Shown here in pieces: positions 41,881 to 50,444 of a stretch of DNA of 64,000 nucleotides. Source of the stretch: JAFDZV01 sp048594725. Its GTDB lineage: Bacteria > Bacteroidota > Ignavibacteria > OLB7. Location: NCBI GenBank assembly GCA_048594725.1, contig JBMDXA010000196.1:1-64000 (forward strand), written 5' to 3'. Below the pieces are notes generated by a model. The model was not told where the DNA came from. It did not search any database and worked only from the letters and a program-made list of their open reading frames with translations. The translations under genes and the position numbers were made by a program. The stretch's first letter is position 1; each line of letters starts with the position of its first letter.

Positions 41881-44800
41881 ATGTTCCAGCAACTTCCGGA
41901 ACGACTGAACTATAACGAGCACGAGAAGGAGATACTCGCCTTCTGGCGGGAAACCAGCACCTTCAAACGCTCCGTGGAATCACGCCCGGCCGACAGGGCC
42001 TGGATCTTCAACGAAGGTCCGCCCACGGTCAACGGCGTCCCCGGCATCCACCATGTCTTCGGCCGCGCGCTGAAGGATATGTTCTGCCGCTACAAGACCA
42101 TGCAGGGCTACCGCGTGGCGCGCAAGGGGGGCTGGGATACGCACGGCCTGCCGGTGGAGATCACCCTCGAAAAGCAGCTCGGGCTGAAGGAGAAGGGGGA
42201 GATCGAGACGAAGATCGGCGTCGCCAACTTCAACCGGATGGCGCGCGAGTTCGTGTACGAGCATATCAACAAGCCGGGAGGCTGGAACGAGCTTACCGAG
42301 GTGATGGGATACTGGATCGATCTGGATGATCCCTATATCACCTGCACCAACGAGTATATCGAGTCGGTGTGGTGGGCCCTCTCGGAGTTCCATGCCAAGG
42401 GGCTGATCTACCGGGGCTTCAAGATCGTGCCGCAGTGCCCCCATTGCGAAACCCCGCTCTCCTCGCACGAGCTGGCGCAGGGGTACGCCGAGGTGCGCGA
42501 TCCGTCGCTCTATGTGAAGGTCCGCGTGGCCCCGGCACAGGATGCCCCCGGCGCGCCGGAACTGCCGGAGAACACCTGGTTCCTGGTCTGGACCACCACC
42601 CCCTGGACGTTGATCTCCAACGTGGCCCTGGCGGTGGGAGCCGATATCGAGTATCTGCTGGCGCGCGACCCGGAGAACGGCGGGCACTACATCTTCGCCG
42701 CCGCGCGGCGCGAGACGCTGGACCCGAACGGCGCCTGGGAGATCCTCGGCACCTTCACCGGACGCCAGCTGGAACGCCTCCGCTACGAGCGGCTGTTCGA
42801 TGATGTCCCGGTGGACAAGGATGCCTTCTATGTCATCCTGGGAGATTTCGTCTCCACCGAGGATGGTACCGGTATCGTTCATATCGCCCCGGCGTTCGGC
42901 CAGGACGACTACGAGGCCTCGCTCCGCTACAACCTGCCGGTGCTCCAGCCGGTAACGCCGGGAGGGCATTTCACCCCGGCCGTTACCGAGTTCGCCGGCC
43001 GCGCCGTCAAGACCCTCAAGTTCGATGACCGCGTGGAGGAGGGGGTCGATAAGGATATCGTCATAGCGCTGAAGAAGCGGGGGCAGGTGCTGAAGTCCAG
43101 CAACGACTATCTGCACAGCTACCCGCACTGCTGGCGCTGCGACAACCCGCTCATCTATTACGCACGCGACTCCTGGTATATCCGCACCACGCAGTACGCG
43201 GCCGATATGATAGCGCAGAACAACCGGATCAACTGGCAGCCGCCGGAGATCGGGGCGGGACGGTTCGGCAACTGGCTGGAGGAGAACAAGGACTGGTCGC
43301 TCTCGCGCGATCGCTACTGGGGTACCCCCCTTCCCCTCTGGGTGAACGAGGAGGACCCGAACGATTTCTTCCCCGTGGGTTCCATCGAGGAACTGATGCG
43401 GGGCGAGTTCGAGCGTCCGGACGGCACGCTGGTGCCGATGAGCGAGGTGGCCTCCGAACTGGATCTGCACAAGCCATTCGTCGATCACGTTCTGTTCCGC
43501 CGCGATGGCAGGATCTATCGCCGCACGCCGGAACTGATCGACGTCTGGTTCGATTCCGGCGCCATGCCGTTTGCGCAGTGGCACTACCCGTTCGAGCGGC
43601 GCGAGGAGTTCGGGAAGCTCTTCCCGGCCGACTTCATCGGCGAGGGGATCGACCAGACCCGCGGATGGTTCTATACGCTGCACGCCATCGCCACCCCGCT
43701 GTTCGGCAGCCCGGCGGTGAAGAACATCCTGGTGAACGGCCATGTGCTGGACAAGGAGGGACGCAAGATGTCCAAGCGGCTCGGCAATACCGTCGATCCG
43801 TTCGAGATGATCCGCAAGTACGGCGCCGATGCGGTACGCTGGTACATGGTTACCAACTCCCCCCCCTGGCGCCCGATGCTCTTCAACGAGGAGGATATTG
43901 TCCGCACCGTGCTGGCGGACTTCACAACGCTGAAGAACGTCTATAACTTCTTCGCCCTCTATGCGAATATCGACGGGTTCACCTATGCCGAGGCCCGCAT
44001 CCCCACCGGGGAGCGCGCGGAGCTGGACCGGTGGATTCTCTCGGCGATGAACACGATGCTACGGGAATATCGCCTCCTGATGGACTCCTACGAGCCCACC
44101 AAGGCGATGCGCCTGGTAAGCGAGTTCACCGTGGAGCAGCTCTCCAACTGGTATGTGCGCCGCAACCGCCGCCGCTTCTGGAAGGGGGAACTCTCCGCCG
44201 ACAAGATCGCCGCCTACCAGACCCTGTACGAGTGCCTGGTGGCCGTAAGCAAGCTGATGGCGCCGCTGGCGCCGTTCCTCTCGGAGCGGATCTACCGCTC
44301 GCTGAACGGGGCCACCGGACTGGACCCGGCCGATTCGGTCCACCTGGCGTTGATGCCGGAGGTGGAGGAAGGGGCAATCGAGACCGATCTGGAACGCCGG
44401 ATGGCGCGCGCCCAGCAGGTGGTGGCGCTCTCCCGCATGCTCCGCGAGAAGGCACGCCTGAAGGTGCGCCAGCCGCTCAGGCGCCTGCTGATCCCGGTGG
44501 CCGGCGAGGCCGAGCGGGAGGATTACCGCGCCGTGGAGGAGATCATCAAGGACGAGCTGAACGTGAAGCAGGTGGAGTATGTGACCTCCGAGGAGGGCTC
44601 CGACGTGGTGCGGGTGAAGGCCAAGCCGAACTTCAAGACCATCGGGCCGAAGCATGGCAAGGCCGCCAAGAGCGTGGCTGCGGCCATCACCGGCCTGGCC
44701 GCAGCGCAGATCACCGAGCTGCAACGGGAAGGCACCTTGACTCTCACAGTTGGGAATGATACGTTTGCCCTTCTTCCGGAAGATATCGAGGTGATCCACG

Positions 44801-45150
44801 AGGATATCGAGGGATGGCTGGTTGCTTCGGAGGGAACGCTCACCGTTGCGCTCGATACCGAGCTTGACGCGGAGCTTCTCAACGAGGGGCTGGCGCGTGA
44901 GTTCGTCAACCGCGTGCAGAATCTCCGCAAGGATTCCGGGCTGGAGCCCACCGACCGAATCCGTCTGAAGTATGCATCGGAGGCCGATCTGGCGGGCGCG
45001 CTGGAATCGCAGCGGCAGTATATCATGAGCGAAACGCTGGCAGTGGAGTTCCTGCCGTCAGGGGGTGCCGAAGGGATGCTGGAGGTTGACCTGAACGGCC
45101 GCCCATGCCATATCGCCGTGGAACGTGTCGAAATGGCCGCCGCAGAGTAG
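41881..45150 (+). CDS. ileS: Isoleucyl-tRNA synthetase
   Basis: 1089 aa class I synthetase, the long form usual in FCB bacteria. Catalytic HIGH-equivalent PGIHHVFGRALKD (54-66), GWDTHGLPVE, CP1 editing domain (WTTTPWTLISNVALA; GIVHIAPAFGQDDYEA), KMSKS loop RKMSKRLGNTVDPF near 628-641, and an anticodon-binding domain after about 690. The HIGH element reads HHVF, a variation known in this branch. It lies directly downstream of the mobile-element scar and has its own terminator; no T-box leader was recognised. Confidence 0.97.
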   Translation: MFQQLPERLNYNEHEKEILAFWRETSTFKRSVESRPADRAWIFNEGPPTVNGVPGIHHVFGRALKDMFCRYKTMQGYRVARKGGWDTHGLPVEITLEKQLGLKEKGEIETKIGVANFNRMAREFVYEHINKPGGWNELTEVMGYWIDLDDPYITCTNEYIESVWWALSEFHAKGLIYRGFKIVPQCPHCETPLSSHELAQGYAEVRDPSLYVKVRVAPAQDAPGAPELPENTWFLVWTTTPWTLISNVALAVGADIEYLLARDPENGGHYIFAAARRETLDPNGAWEILGTFTGRQLERLRYERLFDDVPVDKDAFYVILGDFVSTEDGTGIVHIAPAFGQDDYEASLRYNLPVLQPVTPGGHFTPAVTEFAGRAVKTLKFDDRVEEGVDKDIVIALKKRGQVLKSSNDYLHSYPHCWRCDNPLIYYARDSWYIRTTQYAADMIAQNNRINWQPPEIGAGRFGNWLEENKDWSLSRDRYWGTPLPLWVNEEDPNDFFPVGSIEELMRGEFERPDGTLVPMSEVASELDLHKPFVDHVLFRRDGRIYRRTPELIDVWFDSGAMPFAQWHYPFERREEFGKLFPADFIGEGIDQTRGWFYTLHAIATPLFGSPAVKNILVNGHVLDKEGRKMSKRLGNTVDPFEMIRKYGADAVRWYMVTNSPPWRPMLFNEEDIVRTVLADFTTLKNVYNFFALYANIDGFTYAEARIPTGERAELDRWILSAMNTMLREYRLLMDSYEPTKAMRLVSEFTVEQLSNWYVRRNRRRFWKGELSADKIAAYQTLYECLVAVSKLMAPLAPFLSERIYRSLNGATGLDPADSVHLALMPEVEEGAIETDLERRMARAQQVVALSRMLREKARLKVRQPLRRLLIPVAGEAEREDYRAVEEIIKDELNVKQVEYVTSEEGSDVVRVKAKPNFKTIGPKHGKAAKSVAAAITGLAAAQITELQREGTLTLTVGNDTFALLPEDIEVIHEDIEGWLVASEGTLTVALDTELDAELLNEGLAREFVNRVQNLRKDSGLEPTDRIRLKYASEADLAGALESQRQYIMSETLAVEFLPSGGAEGMLEVDLNGRPCHIAVERVEMAAAE

Positions 45151-45167
45151 AAGCAACTCCGGGAAAA

Positions 45168-45198
45168 GGGATGCCGGAACTCTCCTGCATCCCTCTTT
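45168..45198 (+). terminator. Terminator of ileS
   Basis: GGGATGC and GCATCCC arms with a 12-base loop, then TCTTT. Starts 17 bases after the stop. Confidence 0.7.
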
Positions 45199-45511
45199 CG
45201 CCAGATTCCGGCCGATGCGCCGAATCTGTGGCACTAGATTTTCGACTACATAGCTAACTAACCCCGCGCGGCGGTCCAGTCCCCCTATCCAGGGCGATAT
45301 GAGGCCGGGAGCGCCCTGCGAGAGGATTGATCGTTCATATTATCAACGTCAGTTGTGAGAGATGAAGCAGTAGAGAGGGCCTTTGGCAGGTCCGGCGGAC
45401 TCGCGGAATAGGATACGAATGCAGGCGCCGTCCATGTTGTGACCATATCGAAAGGATACCGCTCCATCGAACTTCATCGACAGAGAACTGGTAAACGAGG
45501 CGACACGTACT
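45199..45511. other. Leader region of the DksA/TraR-like gene
   Basis: 313 bases, no gene seen. Presumably the promoter region of the traR-like/lspA pair. Confidence 0.4.
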
Positions 45512-46324
45512 ATGGCAGCAAAGAATTCATCGAAGCCGGCCGCGAAAGGTGCGACCGACGCTCCTCAGAAGAAATCAGCATCCGCAACCAATACGTCGGG
45601 CTCCGAGGCGGCCAAACCGGCATCCAAAGCAGCCAAGTCATCCTCGCCGGCCAAAAAGGACTCTGGGGCCGCGAAGAACGATACTGCCGAGACAAAGGCT
45701 CCGCAGAAGCTCTCACAGGAACCTGTAGGAAAGACCCAACCGATGACATCGAAAAAACAAGAGCCGCAGGCCGATACTCCCGAGAATCAGAAACCGGAAA
45801 CGCCGAAGCCGGCGGCAAAAAAGGCATCCTCGAAGGGAGGGGCCGCAAAATTCCCGAAGGGGATCTTCTCCCCGGCCACCGGGACCGCCACCACCGATCC
45901 GTTCCCGCAGAAGGATCTGGACAAGTTCCGCACGCTCATCCAGGAACTCCGCGTGGATAACCAGGAGGAACTCGAAGTGCTCACCGAGCAGCTTCGCGAG
46001 ATGACCTCCAGCGAGAACATGGACGACAACAGCGCCTACTCGCTTCATATGGCCGAGCAGGGAACCGATGCGATGGAGCGGGAGAAGACCTTTCTCCAGG
46101 CGCAGCGCACCAGCGATTATATCAAGAAACTCGACGAGTCCCTTCGCCGTATCCAGGATGGCTCCTTCGGCATCTGCCGTATCTGCGGGCTGCGCCTGGA
46201 TAGCAAGCGGATGATGGCCGTGCCGGTCACGCAAGTCTGTACCTATTACAAAAACACCTCCAAGCCGTGCGAGCCAGGGCGCATCCAGATGCAGGCATCC
46301 GGGATGATGGAGGAAGAGGGCTGA
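45512..46324 (+). CDS. DksA/TraR-like zinc-finger protein with long basic N-terminal tail
   Basis: 270 aa. Residues 1-120 are low-complexity Lys/Ala/Pro/Ser (SKPAAKG, AAKPASKAAKSS, ETPKPAAKKASSKG), probably disordered. The C-terminal part is DksA/TraR-like: a coiled-coil hairpin (DLDKFRTLIQELRVDNQEEL ... DESLRRIQDGSFGICRICG) and a Cys finger with CRIC, a third Cys 17 residues on in VTQVC, and a fourth displaced to NTSKPC. RNA polymerase secondary-channel binding is the family role. It sits 6 bases before lspA, a pairing common in FCB genomes. A second in-frame Met in the tail could also be used. Confidence 0.85.
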   Translation: MAAKNSSKPAAKGATDAPQKKSASATNTSGSEAAKPASKAAKSSSPAKKDSGAAKNDTAETKAPQKLSQEPVGKTQPMTSKKQEPQADTPENQKPETPKPAAKKASSKGGAAKFPKGIFSPATGTATTDPFPQKDLDKFRTLIQELRVDNQEELEVLTEQLREMTSSENMDDNSAYSLHMAEQGTDAMEREKTFLQAQRTSDYIKKLDESLRRIQDGSFGICRICGLRLDSKRMMAVPVTQVCTYYKNTSKPCEPGRIQMQASGMMEEEG

Positions 46325-46330
46325 TCTCGT

Positions 46331-46960
46331 ATGCGCAAGCTGCTTACCTTGTCGGCGTTGATCGTCGTTATCGACCAGATCACCAAGCTGGCTGTCAAGG
46401 GGTTCGATCTCTTCGGGTTCCGGCACGAGGGGATGTACCTCTATGAGAGCCATCAGATCCTCGGGGATTTCCTCCGTTTCACGTTCGTAGAGAACCCCGG
46501 CATGGCCTTCGGGCTGAACTTCGGCATGCCGGTGGTGCTGGGCCTCTTCTCGATCGGTGCCAGTGCCTTCCTGGTCTATCTGCTGAAACGCACGGCGAAG
46601 GACGGGTTCACCGGCCTGCGCCTGGCGCTTGCGCTTATTCTGGGTGGCGCCGTCGGCAACCTGATCGACAGGGTGTTCTACGGCGTCTTCTACGGCTACT
46701 CCGGGCTCTTCTACGGGAAGGTGGTGGACTTCGTCGATATCAATATCCCCGATATCAACCTGTTCGGGCTGGATCTGAACCGGTTCTACATCTTCAATAT
46801 CGCCGATGCGGCGGTGTCGATCGGTGTGGTGCTGCTTCTGATCTACTACCCCTCGAAGAAACATTCCGATGAGGTGAAACAGCAGGAACCGCATCATACT
46901 CCCGCCGAGCTCTCGGAACGCCCTATGGCGATGATGGCCGAGCCGGGTACCAGAAGCTGA
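46331..46960 (+). CDS. lspA: Lipoprotein signal peptidase II
   Basis: 209 aa inner-membrane aspartic protease that cleaves prolipoproteins before the lipidated Cys. Four membrane spans. Catalytic Asp113 in VGNLIDRVFYG and Asp159 in FNIADAAVSIG, with ENPGMAFGL and the VVDFVDI segment. The region between the two Asp (about 118-152) is longer than in E. coli, as often in FCB members. It follows the DksA/TraR-like gene by 6 bases and is closed by a strong terminator. It would process the several lipoproteins in this window. Confidence 0.95.
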   Translation: MRKLLTLSALIVVIDQITKLAVKGFDLFGFRHEGMYLYESHQILGDFLRFTFVENPGMAFGLNFGMPVVLGLFSIGASAFLVYLLKRTAKDGFTGLRLALALILGGAVGNLIDRVFYGVFYGYSGLFYGKVVDFVDINIPDINLFGLDLNRFYIFNIADAAVSIGVVLLLIYYPSKKHSDEVKQQEPHHTPAELSERPMAMMAEPGTRS

Positions 46961-46970
46961 TTCTCAAAGG

Positions 46971-46999
46971 ACGCTCCCGCAGATTGCGGGGGCGTTTTT
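46971..46999 (+). terminator. Terminator of the traR-like/lspA operon
   Basis: ACGCTCCCGC / GCGGGGGCGT stem (one G-T pair), 5-base loop, then TTTTTC. Eleven bases after lspA. Confidence 0.9.
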
Positions 47000-47120
47000 C
47001 GTAAGAGGGATAAAGGTTAGAGGGTAGTCTTTAGAGCTTCGTCCTTAGCTCTAAAAACCAAGTCCCAAGCACTAAGAACTACCCCCTACGTACTACCATC
47101 AAAGCACTACCGCCCACGAT
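47000..47120. repeat. Degenerate CTAAGA/ACTAC-rich intergenic repeat
   Basis: Repeated words TTAGAGG, TCTTTAGAGC, CTTAGCTC, CACTAAGAACTACC, GTACTACC and GCACTACC fill the space before the DUF1573 gene stop. No gene. Confidence 0.45.
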
Positions 47121-47831
47121 CTACTTCGCCACCGCATCGAACAGCACCTGGGTCTTCGCGGAGGGGACATTCGGCTCCTGGGCGTGAAACTCGATAAAGC
47201 AGTCCCCATGCCCGGCGCTCAGCGGCGTCATGTAGACGGTAAAGGTGGTCTTGCCGCCGGCGGGAATCTTCACCGGGCCGGAAATAGCCACCCGCATCAC
47301 CGCGTCGCAGCCCTGAATCTCCGGGTTCGGCAGCAGGGTGATGGCATCGGGGCTCATGTTGACCATGGTGATGGTGGCGGAGACCTCCTTGCCGACAACC
47401 GATTCCCCGGGGAAGAGGATGGCGCCGTCGGGCTCCACGAACATATGGCGCAGCGCATAGGCACGGAGCGGGATCGTCACGAAACGGCGCTCGGGATCAT
47501 TCGACTGGATCTTCAGCCATCCCTTCCGCTCCCCCACCGTGCGGAGCGTCTCCATCTTCACCATGATCCGGACCGAATCGCCCGGCGCTATCAGGTTGTT
47601 CTCGACATCCCCCACCGACGCGGAGCCGGAGGCAACACCGAGCAGTTCGAGCGTATCGGTTCCCCGGTTGACCACCGTTACGTCGTGCTTGAGGATGCCG
47701 GGGGTGGCATAGCCCCAATCGATGGATTCGGCACCGGAGATCTGGATCTTCGGCTGCGCGAATGCCGGAGCGGATGCCAGCAGCAGAAGAGGAAGTAGGG
47801 TACGTAGCCTGGTACGGATTCTGGCGTGCAT
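47121..47831 (-). CDS. Secreted DUF1573-type Ig-like protein
   Basis: 236 aa from MHARIRTRLRTLL with signal peptide ending APAFA. Two Ig-like (ASH/DUF1573) modules: IDWGYATPGILKHDVTVVNR, TLELLG, GDSVRIMVKMETLR, WLKIQSNDPERRFVTIPL; then VSATITMVNMSPDAITLLPN, ISGPVKIPAGGKTTFTVYMT. Such proteins are exported and common in FCB bacteria; their exact role is unclear, and surface adhesion or scaffold functions are proposed. Single gene facing gdh. Confidence 0.75.
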   Translation of the reverse strand: MHARIRTRLRTLLPLLLLASAPAFAQPKIQISGAESIDWGYATPGILKHDVTVVNRGTDTLELLGVASGSASVGDVENNLIAPGDSVRIMVKMETLRTVGERKGWLKIQSNDPERRFVTIPLRAYALRHMFVEPDGAILFPGESVVGKEVSATITMVNMSPDAITLLPNPEIQGCDAVMRVAISGPVKIPAGGKTTFTVYMTPLSAGHGDCFIEFHAQEPNVPSAKTQVLFDAVAK

Positions 47832-48079
47832 AGGAAGATTCTCTCCAAAGTAGATCGAACGGCCAACGGGAACAACGGAAGATACATCCCCTGGGGGGAT
47901 GATGCCGGCCTGCGGCAATCACTCCCGCCGATATCAGGATATCAGAGGGATGATAGGAAGAACGGCGTCATGATACTATGACCCTTCTCCCCCATGATTG
48001 TCGCACCGGTACGGTAATAACGGCGAAGGCCCCGGCATTAATGCCGGAGCCCTCGAAAAAAAATCGGACCGGCACCCGC

Positions 48080-49648
48080 TTACGGGAAAATGCCGAGTTC
48101 CATGTAGGCCTTGGCGACCTTCTCGATGGCGACCACGAAGGCGGCCGTACGAAGATCCTGCACGCGCTTGTTGGTGTCGTAGACATGCTTCAGCTCGTAG
48201 AACGAGTTGATCATCGTCTCCTCCAGCCCCGAATCCACGTAGTCGGCCTCGTCGGCACCATGCACCAGCACCTGGCGCTCCGGAGCGCTGAGCGACTGGC
48301 CGGTGAGACGCTCCACCGTGGAGACGATACGGGTGTAGGAAGCCTCGTCGGAGCGCTTGCCGAGACGGCCGAAGCGGACATGCGAGAGGTTCTTCAGCCA
48401 CTCGAAGTAGCTCACCGTCACGCCGCCGGCGTTCAGATAGACGTCCGGCAGGAAGTGGATGCCGCGCCTCAGAAGGATATCCTCTGCGCCGGCGGTCACC
48501 GGGCCGTTGGCGCCCTCGGCGATCATCTTCGTCTTGATGCGCTCGGCGTTGCCGCTGTTGATCTGGTTCTCCAGAGCTGCCGGAACCAGGATATCGCACT
48601 CCTGCTCCAGAAGCGCCGCGCCGTTCTTGAAGTTGCGGGCGTTCTTGAAGTTCAGGATCGAGCCGGTCTCCTTCCTGTGCTTGAAGACCTCATCGACATC
48701 CAGGCCGTTCTTGTCATAGACGCCACCCTCGTACTCGGAGATGCCGATGATGATGGCACCACCCTCCTGAAGATTCTTGGCAGCCCAGTAGCCCACGTTG
48801 CCGAGGCCCTGCACGATCACCCGCTTGCCGCCCAGGCCGGGGGTCATGCCGAACAGCTTTGCGTTCTCCTCGCTGGAGAGCGCCTCTTTCACACCGAAGA
48901 ACAGGCCGCGGCCGGTGGCCTGCGTACGGCCGTCGATGCCGCCCTGCGAGAGCGGCTTGCCGGTGACGCATGCCAGGGCGTCGATCTGCCCAGGGGTAAC
49001 CGACTGGTAGGTATCGGCGATCCAGGCCATCTCACGAGGGCCGGTGCCGTAATCCGGGGCCGGAACGTCCAGTGCCGGCCCGATGCAGTTGCGCTTCAGC
49101 AGCTCCATCGTATAACGGCGGGTGATACGCTCGATCTCCTCCTCGGTGTACTTCTTGGGGTCCATCTGGATACCCCCCTTGGCGCCGCCGAAGGGAACAT
49201 CCACGATAGCGCACTTATAGGTCATCAGAGCGGCAAGGGCCATCACCTCATCCTGCGTCACATGCTCGGCATAGCGGATACCACCCTTGGTTGGCAGGCG
49301 GTGGTGCGAGTGCTGCACGCGCCAGCCGCTGAAGACCTGGATATCGTTGCCGATGCGCACCGGAAAGCGCACCATGTAGACGGAGTTGCAGACCTTGATC
49401 TGGTCGAGAATACCGCGAGGGTAATCCACGGCCGAGGCGGCACGCTCGAAGTTGCGCTCGACAGTGCGGTAGAACGACGGCTCGGGGGAGATCACGTTCG
49501 TCAGTTTGTTGACTCCCTTCAGAGGAGCCCCATCCGGATCGGAGTGGCCCGCCGCGCGGGTACGCGGCGCTTTCTTGGTTGTGGCGCTGCCGTTCGCCGA
49601 AGACTTCACCGCAGTTTTGCGGGAGGTCCCCTTTTTCTCTGATGCCAT
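48080..49648 (-). CDS. gdhA: Glutamate dehydrogenase (Glu/Leu/Phe/Val family)
   Basis: 522 aa from MASEKKGTSRK. Interconverts glutamate and 2-oxoglutarate plus ammonium. Seen: PTKGGIRYAEHV with the substrate Lys, KCAIVDVPFGGAKGGI with the catalytic Lys, PAPDYGTGPREMAWI, the Rossmann motif VIVQGLGNVGYWAAK, and AEGANGPVT. About 45 residues before the fold are Lys/Ser/Ala-rich (SRKTAVKSSANGSATTKKAP), an unusual extension. It begins one base after the stop of the alpha/beta hydrolase gene (TGACATG), so translation is probably coupled. A GC hairpin follows the stop near 48026-48052. Confidence 0.9.
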   Translation of the reverse strand: MASEKKGTSRKTAVKSSANGSATTKKAPRTRAAGHSDPDGAPLKGVNKLTNVISPEPSFYRTVERNFERAASAVDYPRGILDQIKVCNSVYMVRFPVRIGNDIQVFSGWRVQHSHHRLPTKGGIRYAEHVTQDEVMALAALMTYKCAIVDVPFGGAKGGIQMDPKKYTEEEIERITRRYTMELLKRNCIGPALDVPAPDYGTGPREMAWIADTYQSVTPGQIDALACVTGKPLSQGGIDGRTQATGRGLFFGVKEALSSEENAKLFGMTPGLGGKRVIVQGLGNVGYWAAKNLQEGGAIIIGISEYEGGVYDKNGLDVDEVFKHRKETGSILNFKNARNFKNGAALLEQECDILVPAALENQINSGNAERIKTKMIAEGANGPVTAGAEDILLRRGIHFLPDVYLNAGGVTVSYFEWLKNLSHVRFGRLGKRSDEASYTRIVSTVERLTGQSLSAPERQVLVHGADEADYVDSGLEETMINSFYELKHVYDTNKRVQDLRTAAFVVAIEKVAKAYMELGIFP

Positions 49649-49649
49649 G

Positions 49650-50393
49650 TCAGTTGATTGATTTGGTTGATTTATGCTGTGTCGCAAAAGCTCCTTCACC
49701 AAGGAAGAAATCGCCGATCTCGCGGGCGATACGCCCCGGCGAGACCTTTTCGAGAGGATGCGGCGTGCCGGGCACCACCAGAAACCTCCCGTTCGGCAAC
49801 TGACGATACGCGGCCAGGCTCTCTTCGATGCTTACCATCTGGTCGCGATCCCCAACGGCGACTGTGACCGGAGCCGCCACATGGGCCAGCTCCTCGATGG
49901 CAAGTTCGTTGCGATTGCCGAGGTTCGTCATCATCTCCGCGGTCTTCCCCAGCACCCCCTCCCAGTTCTCCGGTGTATGCCGGGCCTTCAACTGCTCGGC
50001 AAATCGGGGCACCTTCTCCTGGATGATACGCGGGTCGAGCATCTTCGTCTCACGCGCCGATGCCGCCGGGTCCCATGCGAACTTCGTCGCCAGCGTGAAG
50101 ATCCGGCCGACATGCCCGGGGGAGTGCCGCGCCAGATGGAGCGCCACATAGCCCCCCATGCTGTAGCCGAAGATATCGGCGCCGGCGATCTGGTGGCGGT
50201 CCAGCCAGTCGCGCAGATAATCCGCGAAACCGGCTATGCTGAAAGGCTCCCCGGGGAACGCACTGCCGCCATGGCCGGGAAAATCCGGTACATGGAGTTC
50301 GAAGTTCTCCTGGAGCAGGGGAACCAGCGAGTCGAACTGCGATGCGGCGCCCAGGGCACCGTGCAATAGAAGTAACGTCGGTCGTCGGTTCAT
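49650..50393 (-). CDS. Alpha/beta hydrolase
   Basis: 247 aa, cytoplasmic. HG oxyanion motif LLLLHGALGAASQF, nucleophile Ser in FGYSMGGYVAL, Asp in VAVGDRDQMVS, His in GTPHPLEKVSPG, so the triad is complete. Similar to MenH-like and carboxylesterase-type small hydrolases; the substrate is not defined. It lies 51 bases after hpd and one base before gdh, so it belongs to that operon, and a role in clearing an aromatic-degradation ester or lactone is possible but only inferred. Confidence 0.8.
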   Translation of the reverse strand: MNRRPTLLLLHGALGAASQFDSLVPLLQENFELHVPDFPGHGGSAFPGEPFSIAGFADYLRDWLDRHQIAGADIFGYSMGGYVALHLARHSPGHVGRIFTLATKFAWDPAASARETKMLDPRIIQEKVPRFAEQLKARHTPENWEGVLGKTAEMMTNLGNRNELAIEELAHVAAPVTVAVGDRDQMVSIEESLAAYRQLPNGRFLVVPGTPHPLEKVSPGRIAREIGDFFLGEGAFATQHKSTKSIN

Positions 50394-50444
50394 ATCATGA
50401 AAGAAGGGAGGAGCATAGGCTGCCCCTCCCCTGTTGAGAACTCT

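Noticed and set aside
41980..43743. 587-codon minus-strand open frame
   Set aside because: Antisense shadow of ileS; His/Val/Arg-rich composition with no domain.
47978..49642. 554-codon plus-strand open frame
   Set aside because: Antisense to glutamate dehydrogenase, whose motifs are complete.
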